Positions 48,845-59,791 of a stretch of DNA of 64,000 nt are shown here, piece by piece. The notes beneath the pieces are model-generated. The model saw nothing but the letters and a program-made list of their open reading frames with translations. It had not been told where the DNA came from and did not search any database. The DNA is from Tubulanus polymorphus (Eukaryota > Nemertea > Palaeonemertea > Tubulaniformes > Tubulanidae), in contig NC_134030.1 in NCBI RefSeq assembly GCF_964204645.1, forward strand, positions 18,047,110 to 18,111,109, written 5' to 3'. The number at the start of each line of letters is the position of its first letter. The first letter of the stretch is position 1. A program made the position numbers and the translations under genes.

Positions 48845-48915
48845 CTTATGTTAGATATTGCAACGAGAAGACTTGTATCTAAAAATGCCTGAATACTTTC
48901 TTAATTTGCTGGACC
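48845..48915. repeat. About 70-bp duplicated block, copy 2
   Basis: See 48,282-48,352; this copy lacks the foldback insertion. Confidence 0.7.
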
Positions 48916-49495
48916 AGCGACCAGCAATCGGGAGCTCATCTATAGACCAGTGGAATATCGCGAATTCGCGCTCGCGCATACATGGAACTAGCCAGCGATT
49001 TTTCCTTCGAGCTTTTTGAGCATTGAAATGAAACTGTTTTCCTCCCACAACCAAACCGAGGAAATTGTGAAGACAAAAAAGAATTCAAACGATATTTTCT
49101 CTAAAACGAGAACATATCACGTGGCACTTTGGATGCGTATTCTAAAATCGTACACATCGATGTAAGGGTAGGACTATTAGGTTTTAGGAGAGAAAGTCTT
49201 ATGTCTGAACTCAACTAACGCATGCTTAAAGATCGCGCTCATTTATCAAAAAATAATTTTCCATCGCTTGACGTAGCGGGGAATATTGCAACGTTTCTGC
49301 TACAATCGCCTATAGTCGACAGTACTGTAACGCGCTATTCTATATGATATTTGCCCTGTTTTGGACCTAAATCTACTCTACTGCCTTTATGTATTGTTAA
49401 ATCTTTGAAGTCTAGATTAATGTTCCCCTCGTTGTCTACTTTCGATGAGTAATTGGAAAAGTGGGCTTTCAGATCAGAGGGCGAGAGGGCAAGAC
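48916..49495. other. Flank of the viral element; no firm gene
   Basis: A minus-strand frame ending at 49,335 has a plausible polar C-terminus (DNEGNINLDFKDLTIHKGS) and is less AT-rich than the element next to it. Its upstream part runs antisense through the polymerase zinc-finger region. It could be a host exon, part of the element's terminal repeat, or chance. Confidence 0.3.
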
Positions 49496-49535
49496 ACCAC
49501 TCATCACCACAAGTAATTTTTTTCCCTAATAAACG
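49496..49535 (+). promoter_or_regulatory. Putative early promoter and start of polymerase gene
   Basis: accactcatcaccaca, then a 3-bp variable step, then an A/T tract and ccctaataa. It matches the region upstream of the zinc-finger gene (55,898-55,937, other strand) at 37 of 40 positions. The start codon position here is ACG rather than ATG. Confidence 0.6.
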
Positions 49536-52500
49536 GGGGAGAATGAATACCAGCCAGAAAACAATAATGTTAATAAAAATCAATATTATTGCACATATTG
49601 TAAAAAATACGTCGATACATCTCATAAAACACGACATGAAAAAACTGCAAATCATATAAAAAATGTAATAGATTTTGAAACTCCAGAAAATTCCAATGAA
49701 AGAAAAGAAAGATTAGAAAATATGAATGTGGATGAAATAAAATGTGAAGTTTGTAATGAATTTATAGTAAAAAGGAATTATAATAGACATCTCGAATCAC
49801 AAAAACACAAACAAAATTTAAGTAATAATGTTTTAGGAAAAGATTATTTCGATGATTAACCTCAAAAAGTAATAAAACCAACTTCAAAAACTAAATCCAT
49901 TTCAAATAAACCTTACATGGAAAATGTTAGAAATTATATTGATTCACTAGAAATAAAAGATACAATTGAAATTTTAGAAACATTACATAGTAAAATTGGT
50001 CCTGCAGCTATTATATTTAGATTTTTTAAAGGTACAACAATAGGAGATTATAGTAAATTTAATGAAATAATAGAAAAAATACTAGATTTTATAACAGATG
50101 TTGAATATCCAAAAATTAGTATCTCTGGGAAAGTAAGTTTTATAAAGTCAGAAGAAAAAATTAATTATAATATTCAAACACACTCTGAAGAAATAATTTC
50201 AAAAACACAAATAAAAGAAAAGTTAGAAAAAATATTTAATGAATTTAAACGTCATATTGAAGAAAGATATTTTGAGGGTTCTGGCTTAACATTGAATGAA
50301 ATTATATATTTAGATTTAAATGTTTATAATACAAAAAGAAATAAAACATCAAAAAGTAATAAAATGTTTAAAAATGATTCAAACTTTACAACAGAAAAGG
50401 ATATTAAAGCATTATCTTATATTAAATTACCATTTACAACAAAAGCAGTAATAAATATTCAAAATGAAGATAATAAATGTTTTCTATGGTCAATTATTAG
50501 TTGCTTACATCCAACACAGGAAAATGTTTGTAGAATAACAGATTATCGGAAATATGAAACATTACATAAAATTGATCAATATCCAGTAACTATAAAAATG
50601 ATTTCTAAAATAGAAAAAGTTAATAATTTAAAAATAAATGTATTCGAATTAATGCAATTACCAAAGACAAAAGGTGAAAATATTAAAGATTATACATTGG
50701 AAGCTTTATATTTAACAGAATATTATGATGATGAAAATGCTATAGATTTGTTATATTACAAAGAAGATGAAAATGAACATTATATGTGGTTAAAACAAAT
50801 TGATTTATTCTTTAGAACAGAAAGTGATCATCATCATAAAAGTTATCTATATAGAAAATGTTTATCTAAATTTATGACTGAGAATACATTATTAAAACAT
50901 AAAGAATTATGTGATAATAAAGATTTTTGTAAATTAATAATGCCAACAGAAAAAGATTATAAATTGAAATTTACTAATCATAAATTTAAGAATATTGTTC
51001 CATTTGTAATTTATGGGGATTTTGAATCGTTGAATAAAGAATTAACTGATCAAGATAGAAAAGAAATATATAACAAAAAGCAATTATTAAAATCAATGGA
51101 TAAAGGAAATGAATTAAATGAAGACACAATACAAGACCCACCAATTATAAATACAATTAAAAAAGTTCATCAAAGAGCTGCTGCTTATGGAATTTATATA
51201 AAATCAAAATATCCTGAATTATATGAAAGTCAATATATTTCTTTTAGAGGTGAAGATGTAGTTAATGATTTTTGTAACAAAATGATTGAATTAGGAAGTG
51301 ATTTTGCAAAATTATTAAACAAAAATAAAAGAATAGTTATGACAAAAGAAGATGAAATTGATTTTAATTATGCAACTCATTGATGTTATTGTGAAAAACG
51401 TTTTTATTCATTTGATAAAAAAGTTAGAGATCATGCTCATTTAAATTCAAAATATCGTGGAGCTGCTCATGAAGATTGCAATTTACAAGCTAAGAAAGTT
51501 AATTTCGTACCAATATTATTTCATAATTTATCAGGCTATGATACCCATCTATTTATAAAACAATTATCGGGAAAATTGGGCGCAATTAATCAAGAAATAG
51601 AAGAATATAATGCTATGAATGGTGTAAATGTAAGAAAATATGATTTTAAACTATTAGCTAAAACATCTGAAAATTATATTTCATTTCAATTTGGTTGCAT
51701 TAGATTTTTAGATTCTTATAGATTTCTAGCAAGTTCATTAGATAATTTATCAAAAAGTTTAGTTGATAATGATTTTGTTATAACTCGATATTATTATCCA
51801 AATGACCAAGATTTTAAATTATTGAGATACAAAGGTGCAATTCCTTATTCATTTTATAAAACACACAATGATTTTAATGTAACAGAATTATAAAAAGATC
51901 AATTTTATGATCAATTAAAAGAGGAGTATGTGAAAGACGAAGTGTTTAATAGAACATTAAATATTTGGAACCATTTTAAGATGAAAAATCATGGTGAATT
52001 AGTTGATTTATATTTAAAATCAGATGTTATGATATTGGCTGACATATTTGAAAAATTTAGAGAAGTTAATTTGAATCATTTTAATGTTGATCCTTGTTAT
52101 TGCTACTCTAGTCCTGGTTTTACCTGGCAATGTGGTTTAAAATATACAAATGTAGAATTAGATTTATTAAAAGAACCAGATATGGTTTTATTATTTGAAA
52201 AATCAATTAGAGGTGGAATTAGTGGTGTTATGGGAGATAGGTATTTTAAAGCAAATGATGAATATAAATTATTATATATTGACGCCAATAATTTATATGG
52301 TTGGGCAATGATGCAACCTCAACCATATAAAAATTTTATATTAACAGAAGTTGAAAATGATGATAAAACTAATTGGGAAAGCGCAATTATGTGTTTAGAA
52401 GATGAAGCAGCAATTGGTTATTTCTTTGTAGTTGATTTAGAATATCCTGAAAATATAAAGTTTAAAACAAGAAACTTACCTTATTGCCCAGAACATTTAA

Positions 52501-53075
52501 CCGTAGATGATAGTTATTTAAGTGAATACCAGAAGAAAATAAAACCGAAAGATCATGTTTTTACAGAAAAATTAATACTTACTCTAAATAATAAATACAA
52601 TTATATTGTTCATTATAGAATGTTAAGATTTTATCTAAAACAAGGAATGAAATTAAAGAAAGTACATAGATATATTGAATTTAATCAATCGAAGTGGTTA
52701 GAAAAATATATAGATTTCAATACTCAACAGAGAACCATATCAAAAACAGATTTTGAAAAAGATTTCTTCAAATTAATGAATAATAGTTTTTATGGTAAAA
52801 CATGTGAAAATATTAGAAATAGAAATGATATTGAATTAGTAAATAATTCTGAAAGATTAAGACATTTACAATCAAGTCCTAGACATTTAGGAAATAAAAG
52901 ATTTGAAGATTATTTAACAGCAGTTAAATTAAAAAGAACGTCAATGAAATTTAATAAACCTATATTCATTGGTTCAACTGTTTTAGAAGTATCAAAATTA
53001 TTAATGTATGATTTTTATTATAATGTTTTACAACCACTTTTTGGGGAAAAGCATATTGAAATATTATGTTTTGAT
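49533..53075 (+). pseudogene. polB: Family B DNA polymerase (protein-primed type), N-terminal extein
   Basis: One reading frame, broken only by TAA 49,857, TGA 51,381 and TAA 51,891. It begins with two C2H2-type fingers (YYCTYCKKYVDTSHKTRH at about 49,590 and KCEVCNEFIVKRNYNRHLES at about 49,740). The exonuclease motif YGDFES is at about 51,012. A Cys/His cluster (CEKRF, then RDHAHLNSKYRGAAH and CNL) is typical of Polinton polymerases; its first Cys codon position is the TGA. Palm motif A is DANNLYGWAM (about 52,280) and motif B is KLMNNSFYGK (about 52,770). Motif C begins as CFD at 53,067 and is interrupted by the intein. Replicates the element with a terminal-protein primer in relatives. 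This copy is inactive. Confidence 0.85.
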
Positions 53076-54134
53076 TCTGTAACAGCTGACACCCCAATAT
53101 TGTTAAAATGTAATGATAAAATATTGATAAGAAGAATTTCATAAATAATTCAAAAACAAAATGAATGTTATATTTCATATGGTGAAAAAGAATTAATACA
53201 AATAAATGGATTAATGGATGGTTGGACAAGAAATGGATGGAAAAAATTAAAGAATATTATCTGACATAAAACAAATAAGAAAATCTATAGAGTTAGAACT
53301 AAATTAGGGTTTGTAGATGTTACAGAAAATCATAGTTTAATTAAACGAAATGGCGAAGAAATAAAACCAACTGATATAAAAATTGGAGATGAATTATAAC
53401 ATAAAAGATTTTTCCAAAGAATGAATCATATGTCATTTGATGAAATAATTGACAATATTTATAACATAGAACCCGAAACTTTTGAAGAAAAAGAATATTT
53501 TATCAAAGGATTTTTCATGGGAGATGGTTCAGCAGGTGTGTATAATTATGTTTGGGGTAATAAATATTGCTGGTATTTATGCAATCAAGACTTAAAATTA
53601 TAAGAAAGAATTAAGAAATTCTGTGAAGAAGTTTATTCACATAAAACATTCAAAATCATAGATGTTATGAAATCATCAGCAGTTTATAGAATACTTGTAA
53701 ATAATCCTAAAGATTTTGCTATAAAATATAATTATGAATTCATGCAATAGTGAAAAGTAATACTTCAACAAAAGAAAAGATAGTACCAGATTATGTATTA
53801 AATGCAAAAAAATAATTTAAGAAAGTGGTTCTTCATTGGATTCTATGCCGCAGATGGCACTAAAAAAATTACAAAGGATAAAAAGATAACATTTGCACAG
53901 AAAGGAAAAGTTGCTATATCAGGATTAAATATATTAAGCAGTTCATTAGGATTTAATATGAATATAGAATTAAATAAATCTAAACCAAATTGTTTTAATT
54001 TAAGGCATGTAGAAAAAGAATTAACAGAAGAAGTTAAAGATTTATTTGAAATATATAACCCATCAGATTATGTTTATGATTTATCAACTGAAGATGGAAC
54101 ATTCAATTCTGGGTTCCCATTAATCCAAAAAAAT
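53076..54134 (+). pseudogene. Intein with LAGLIDADG homing endonuclease, inside PolB motif C
   Basis: Starts with Ser in SVTADTPIL (intein block A) and ends ...GFPLIQKN with Asn before Thr of the downstream extein. ENHSLIKRNGEEIKP is block B, and VYDLSTEDGTFNSGF is block F/G. The endonuclease shows two LAGLIDADG-type motifs, KGFFMGDGSA (about 53,505) and FIGFYAADGT (about 53,835). The insertion point, between the two Asp-Thr of the catalytic D-T-D-S, is the known pol-c site of archaeal and giant-virus polymerases. The penultimate residue is Lys, not the usual His. It contains stops at 53,142, 53,262, 53,397, 53,601, 53,748 and 53,751 and two compensating frameshifts (about 53,753 and 53,808). 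Confidence 0.8.
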
Positions 54135-54562
54135 ACTGACAGTTACATACTAAAAATCAAGACAAATGACATAAAAAAAGACTTAAAAACATTAAAACAT
54201 CATTTTGATTATCCCAAAGATCATGCACTATTTAGCAATGATAATAAAAAGATTCCTGGTAAATTTAAAGATGAATTAGGGGGTGATGAAATGATTGAAT
54301 TTGTTGGGATAAGAAGTAAAATGTATAGTTATAGAACAAAAGATCATGAAGCTAAAAAGTTAAAAGGAATAACAAAACATGTGGTTGATAAACATATAGA
54401 ATTTCAAGATTGTAATTCAATTGTAATGAAACATAAAATGAATTGTTTAAGATCAGAAGATCACGAGATGTACATTAATGAAGTTGAAAAAACTAGTTTG
54501 AATCCATTTGATGATAAAAGGCATATTTTAGATGATGGTATAAAAACATTACCTTATGGTTA
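54135..54562 (+). pseudogene. polB: Family B DNA polymerase, C-terminal extein
   Basis: Resumes with TDSYILKIK, then YPKDHALFSN, a GKFKDELGG block, FVGIRSKMYS, and the usual end DDKRHILDDGIKTLPYG. The frame then runs on into the convergent zinc-finger gene; the natural stop seems lost or overlapped. Confidence 0.85.
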
Positions 54563-55900
54563 TCAAAACATACAATCAATATCATCATACTCGAATTCAC
54601 TATTGGCTTCTTCATTTTTATTTAATTGTTCTTGTATAATTTGTTTAGGTTCTTCTTCCATTTCATTTATCTCATTTAAATAAAGTTCTTTCTTGTTCCA
54701 CATTTCATCTCGCTCTCTTTGTTTCTTTTTGTTTGTTAATTCGTCAAATGGAATTATAATATCGATGTTTAAATAATTTACAATCTTATTTAAAAAGAAT
54801 TCATAATTAATTGAATCTGTTATTCTATTTTCCAAATAATACATTAATATTTGTTTAAATATTTTTTTTATATTTTCCATATCTTCTTCTGTTAATTTAG
54901 GTTTTTCATAATAATCGTTAAATAATAAATATAAATACATTTTCTTTTGTTTTTGTTAAATGTTGACGGAATAATTGTTTTTATAATATCTTTTTTAGTT
55001 ATTTCACCATTTTTATTTTCTATTATTTTCATTTTTTCAAGCCATTGCATATATTCTGGTGTATGATCTTCTATAGAAAATATTTTAAAAATTTCATCTA
55101 GATAATTTAATTTTGGTTCTATGAGAAAATTTCTAGTTTTTTCTTCACCCCATGAATTCTTTTGCCATCCACAATCCACAATCAACACAAAATAACACAG
55201 TACCTTCTTGTCTTAAGGTCGCGTAATTACATTGTGGACATTTTCGTTTATAATTTATTGGTAATAGATCTTCATTAAGCTCTTGGTATTTTCTTACATT
55301 TTCTTTATGTTTTATTGTTCTATTATGTAGATTTGAATTACTTGTTGTAATAATCAATTTACAATATTTACAATAATATGTTTTTCTTGTTAATTCATTA
55401 TATTGTTTTTCTAACTTTTCAACTGTTTCTTTATTATCTGGTAACGTTTTCTCATATTTTATTTTTTCTAATAAATTATTTTTTCTTTCATTGAATTCAG
55501 TTTCAAATTTATTAGAAATATTATCTATATGTACTTTACGAAATTGATGATTCTCCCAATCTTCTATATTTTCAGGGCTATATTTTATTCGACAAGGCTC
55601 ACAGAAATGATCTTTTATATTATCCTTATCATAGAATAAGAAAGGTCTTTTCCAAATAATTTCAGGTTCAACTTCAACAGAATTACTATTACTTTCGTTA
55701 CTATCAACATTAGCCGTTGCGCCATTAATTTTACACTTCTCTGAATGTTTTTTAACATAATTTCTTGAGAATAATTTATTACATTTTGGACAGTTTAGTT
55801 TAGGGGGTTTATAATTTTCATCATGTTTTTTCATATGTCGAGCCATATTACTTTTTCTTAGAAGTTCACCACAAATTTCACATGCTATCTTCTCATCCAT
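54563..55900 (-). pseudogene. Zinc-finger protein of the element, two frameshifts
   Basis: Minus strand from ATG 55,900. CEICGELLRKSNMARHMKKH and CPKCNKLFSRNYVKKHSEKC are C2H2-like fingers, then an acidic/Asn region, CKYCKLIITTSNSNLHNR, and a C-terminal CPQCNYATLRQEG...CVDCG ribbon. The frame changes near 55,160 and again near 54,930, after which an acidic helical tail ends at 54,563. Its fingers resemble those at the polymerase N-terminus. Perhaps a DNA-binding/regulatory protein; function unknown. Confidence 0.65.
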
Positions 55901-55937
55901 TTATTAGGGAAAAAAATTGCCTGTGGTGATGAGTGGT
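55898..55937 (-). promoter_or_regulatory. Putative early promoter of the zinc-finger gene
   Basis: Inverted copy of the 40-bp motif at 49,496; reads accactcatcaccaca then an A/T tract and ccctaataaatg on the minus strand. The divergent capsid gene begins only 22 bp away. Confidence 0.6.
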
Positions 55938-55958
55938 AATTTTTTTATGTTATAAATA

Positions 55959-56459
55959 ATGGTAGAATTAAAAGAATACAGAATATTTGTTGATTCTAGA
56001 AGACTTACAAATTATAAATCTCATAATTTACTAGTACAATTAGATAGAGAATTTAAGAATTGTGTAGATTTAAAATTAGTTAATATAAGTGTATGTAACT
56101 CATTTTACAATAAATCGGATAAAAGTTTTGAACATAGAGGGTTTATGATTTATATGAGAAATAAAGATAAATGGTTTCATATATTTTTAAAACCAGGATT
56201 ATATAATTTAGAATCATTAGCGCAGGAAATTAATAGAAGAGCTCGGTTGAAAATCGGGGGCATTTCTGTATTTGAAATTAAATTTAATAAAATTGATAGT
56301 ACTAATAAAATAAGAATAAAGATATCTAATGAACAACATAAATTTATGGTAAACAAACCACTGGCTAAAATGTTAGGAATTAAACCGCTTACAGTTACTG
56401 GAAACGCAGAAGGCAGCTCAAATATAATACCTTTTACACACTTTTATATTTTTTTTTGA
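55959..56459 (+). pseudogene. Penton-like minor capsid protein, copy 1 (C-terminally truncated)
   Basis: Starts after tataaataatg. YRIFVDSRRLTNYKS, KPGLYNLESLAQEINRRARL, NKIDSTNKIRIK and IIPFTHFYI match the single-jelly-roll minor capsid family of Polintons as I know it. Cut at the junction with copy 2 by a poly-T and TGA. Confidence 0.6.
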
Positions 56460-57060
56460 TCATAGATTGTTTATGATTCATGATAAAAATATGGATAAAT
56501 GGTATCATCTATTTCTAAGACCAGGATTATATAATTTAGAAACATTATCTCAAGAAATTAATAGAAGAGCTCGGTTAAAAGTGGGTGAATCTGTTGGGTT
56601 TAACATTAAATTTAATAAAATTGATAGTACTAATGAAATAAGAATAAAGTTAACTAATGAACAATATAAATTCATAGTAAGAAAACCATTAGCTTAAATG
56701 CTAGGAGTTAATCCAAATAAAGTTTATTCAAATGTTGATACTACGCCAAATATAATACCTTTTACGCACTTCTATATTTATTGTAATTTAATTGATCCTA
56801 CAAAAACATTCGAAGCAACTAAAGATACAATTTGTAATTCTGGTTTATTAAATATTTTACCATTAAAAAATGTCAAACAATTTGGAACTCAAATAAATTA
56901 TAATTTAACTGAATGTGATTTCAAACCTTGTATTCCACATTTCAATAATTTTGAATTAGAAATAAGAAATCATAATGGTTATTTAATTGATTTGAATAAC
57001 TTTCCTGTAATTTATGAATTAGTTATAAGATGTAGAGTAATTTTTTCACTATATAAATGA
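56455..57060 (+). pseudogene. Penton-like minor capsid protein, copy 2 (N-terminally truncated)
   Basis: Begins in mid-gene (DHRLFMIHDKNMDKWYHLF, parallel to EHRGFMIYMRNKDKWFHIF in copy 1) and runs to the natural end with FELEIRNHNGYLIDLNNFPV. One in-frame TAA at 56,695, where copy 1 has Lys. Together the two copies form a partial tandem duplication of about 0.35 kb. Confidence 0.65.
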
Positions 57061-57416
57061 ATATAACTGTTGGACCGAGTATATGTTTTGGATTTGATTT
57101 TAAAGGTGAGAAAGAAATGAAATTTAACATTAATGATGTAATTACACATATCAAAAATATTGCATTTTCTAATGAAACAACATTTGAGTATGAAAAAACA
57201 ATAGATAAAGAAACTTTAAATGTAGAAAAGATAACTAATTTAATTAGAGAATCTTTAAGATTTTATGAATTAGATGAAGATTTTATAATCGATGATATTA
57301 AAAACATATTAACGGAAATATATGATAATCATAAAAGTAGTAATGAAATAAATGTTGAATTAATCATCACTAAGATAACTAAATATTTTGAAGATAGTAA
57401 TTTTTTTGATAAATGA
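57057..57416 (+). CDS. Unknown acidic protein (119 aa)
   Basis: ATG overlaps the previous stop (ATGA) and follows actatataa. Contains predicted helices with Glu/Asp/Asn; no recognisable domain. Intact. Confidence 0.6.
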   Translation: MNITVGPSICFGFDFKGEKEMKFNINDVITHIKNIAFSNETTFEYEKTIDKETLNVEKITNLIRESLRFYELDEDFIIDDIKNILTEIYDNHKSSNEINVELIITKITKYFEDSNFFDK

Positions 57417-57638
57417 ATGAGTGATAATAAGTGGATAATAACTGGATTATATAATGGAGCATTACTATCAGTTGGAACTGTTGGTTATTCAATGGTATTA
57501 AAAAAGGTCTTCAAAATGGGAAGTGTTAATGTTGATAGATTTGATATAAATGATATCTTAAAATTAACATTAGCAGTTACTTCATCTAATTTAACTATTG
57601 ATTATTTAGAAAAACAAAAATATATTCCTCCCATATAA
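57417..57638 (+). CDS. Small membrane protein (73 aa)
   Basis: Starts directly after the preceding stop (gataaatgaATG). One hydrophobic segment (LYNGALLSVGTVGYSMVL), then a basic and a polar part. Unknown function; perhaps virion-associated. Confidence 0.6.
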   Translation: MSDNKWIITGLYNGALLSVGTVGYSMVLKKVFKMGSVNVDRFDINDILKLTLAVTSSNLTIDYLEKQKYIPPI

Positions 57639-57662
57639 ATACATAATTTTTTTGCTAAATAA
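57639..57662 (+). promoter_or_regulatory. T-tract/TAAATG start-site motif
   Basis: aatttttttgctaaataa immediately before ATG; the same design recurs before the genes at 58,105, 58,556 and 61,410. Confidence 0.6.
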
Positions 57663-58085
57663 ATGGCTTCTGCAATTATAACTACTATAGGATCGGCAAT
57701 TGTTAACGCTTTAGCATTTACTGGTGGTGGTTATTTATTTAAACATATTGATAAAAATAGTTCATTAGGAGAACAAAGAAGACATAACTTAGCATTAGAG
57801 AAATATAATAAAGCAGCAGAAGAATACAGAGAAAAACGACAAAACTATATGGATTATATTAACAAGGAATTATATGATCAGAAGATTTCACATAGAGATT
57901 TTCAATCAGTTGATGATGCAATGAGTTTATATAACGCAGTAACCAATAAAGAAAAATTACATCTATACAAACCTAAATTATCAGATTATTATACCCCAAG
58001 TAAAGAACAACAGAAATATGAAATAATTTGGATTTTAGGTGGAACAGTTATTGTTATATTTGTAGCATATAAATTTACTAATTAG
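57663..58085 (+). CDS. Membrane protein with two terminal helices (140 aa)
   Basis: Hydrophobic N-terminus (ITTIGSAIVNALAFTGGGYL), polar/charged middle and C-terminal helix (IIWILGGTVIVIFVAYKF). Intact; unknown function. Confidence 0.65.
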   Translation: MASAIITTIGSAIVNALAFTGGGYLFKHIDKNSSLGEQRRHNLALEKYNKAAEEYREKRQNYMDYINKELYDQKISHRDFQSVDDAMSLYNAVTNKEKLHLYKPKLSDYYTPSKEQQKYEIIWILGGTVIVIFVAYKFTN

Positions 58086-58104
58086 TAATTTTTTTTCTAA
58101 ATAA

Positions 58105-58539
58105 ATGGAAGATAAAGTTGATAGTATTGATATTATTCCTCATGATATAAATAAAACTAAATTAAAAATATATTTAGAAAAACAAATATTAGAATTTGAA
58201 GGTGACTTAAAGATAAAAAAGAAAAAATATTTAAAAAGTAAAATTATATATTATCTTATTATTAGTGGTTCGGTTACAATTAGTTCTGTAATAACATTTC
58301 TAGCAATATTCAGTCCATTAACACCTTTAGCTATATCAATCGGTGTATTAGGATTAAGTTCAAGTGTTTTAACTGGTATAAGTTCAAAATTAAATATAAA
58401 AAGTAATAAAGAAAAAATTAAAACTAATATAAAAGAAATTAATAAATTGAAGAATACACTAGATCATATAATAAGTTTAAATGGTCATATAACAGTTGAA
58501 GAACAAGATAAATTATTAAAAGAATTAATAAATTATTAA
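58105..58539 (+). CDS. Membrane protein with flanking coiled coils (144 aa)
   Basis: Charged coil, then a long hydrophobic pair of helices (IIYYLIISGSVTISSVITFL and following), then a Lys/Glu coiled coil. Intact; unknown function. Confidence 0.65.
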   Translation: MEDKVDSIDIIPHDINKTKLKIYLEKQILEFEGDLKIKKKKYLKSKIIYYLIISGSVTISSVITFLAIFSPLTPLAISIGVLGLSSSVLTGISSKLNIKSNKEKIKTNIKEINKLKNTLDHIISLNGHITVEEQDKLLKELINY

Positions 58540-58555
58540 TTTTTCAATTAAATAA

Positions 58556-59791
58556 ATGGTAGATGGTTTTCCAAAAGCTTTCCAATATAATAAATAAATT
58601 AAATATAATATTCCAGCAATAGATTTTAATAAAGATATTACATATAGAAATGAAGTTTTAGATTCATTAACTAATTTAGAAATTTATGTTACTGAAACTA
58701 ATAATTTTAGTGCAAAGATGGAAAATATATTTCATGTATATTTAATTAATTTAAAAAAATTGAAAGATGAAAAACAATGGTTATTAAAATCTAATATGAA
58801 GTATTGGCAGAACCAATTAAATTTTGCTGTTTATTGTGCAACAACAGGATGTGGAATTAGTTGGAATGATCATTTGAATAATTCTAAATATGAATTAATT
58901 CAAAGTTTATTTAGATTTCATACATACTTTCAAATCAGAATAATATTAAATGAATTAGAGTGCGCTTTACCAGGATCTAGGTATTTTAAAGAATTAGATA
59001 ATAATATTAATTTATCAAAGTTTTTTAAAATTTGTAATGAATTTAATATAGATATAAATAATTCTGATTTTAGAACAAAAATTGGAACAATAAGATCACT
59101 TCCTTGCCCTAAAAAGATTGCAGAATATTGTGCACTTCCCATACCATCTAATAGTTTGTATAATATCTATAGTAATAAATTAGGTTATGGTAAAATAGAA
59201 ACTAAGGATTTAGAAACATTAAATTTCAATAAATTACCGACATTTTATGATAATTTAAAACAAGAAAACAATAATGGTTGGGTTTATTTCATTTTAGAAA
59301 ATAATGAAGGTTTTACAAAATCAGGTATACAAAGAATAAATCAATCTATTAGAACTTATTTGATATGTATTTTAGGTGCGCAAGTTGAAACAAGATCCCC
59401 AATAATTGGAAATTTAAATACATCATTTGATACACAGAAACAATTCAAAGTATTATTTGAAGATTCTATTCATAATGATAAAAATAGATCGATTCCAGAA
59501 AACATTGTGAGATATCAAAATTATTTAGATAAATCACATATTAGACTAAATTATTGTATAGGCCCTAATCTATTTATTATTTCTAACGATTTAGTATTAA
59601 AGATGGGAAACATAATTGGTTATAATAATCTAATTAAAACTGCAACAATAAATAATTCATTTGGATTAAATGATATAAATAAAAAGATTATTACTGCTCC
59701 AAAATTAATGGAAGGTGAAAAAATAAAAAACACATTCAATCAACAGAAACTAAAACTAAAAATATTAAATTGCATAATGATTCTAAAATAA
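58556..59791 (+). pseudogene. Conserved Polinton protein of unknown function (about 411 codons)
   Basis: The ATG at 58,556 lies in the TAAATAAATG motif. An in-frame TAA at 58,595 is the only lesion; the rest is open. Features QLNFAVYCATTGCGISWNDH, FRFHTYFQIRIILNELE, TYLICILGAQVETRSP and GYNNLI. I believe this corresponds to one of the recurrent uncharacterised Polinton proteins (PY-like), by memory only. Confidence 0.6.

Noticed and set aside
49335-49655. Membrane protein gene on the minus strand
   Set aside because: Its hydrophobic N-terminal half is antisense to the polymerase zinc-finger codons; only the last 60 residues could be real.
49533-54562. Genetic-code reassignment (TAA/TAG as Gln) in the viral element
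   Set aside because: TAA replaces Lys at one checkable position, TGA replaces Cys at another, and several genes end normally at TAA. Mutation explains this better.
54563-54683. C-terminal extension of the polymerase (Ser/Ile-rich)
   Set aside because: The family ends near TLPYG; the rest is read-through into the antisense of the zinc-finger gene.
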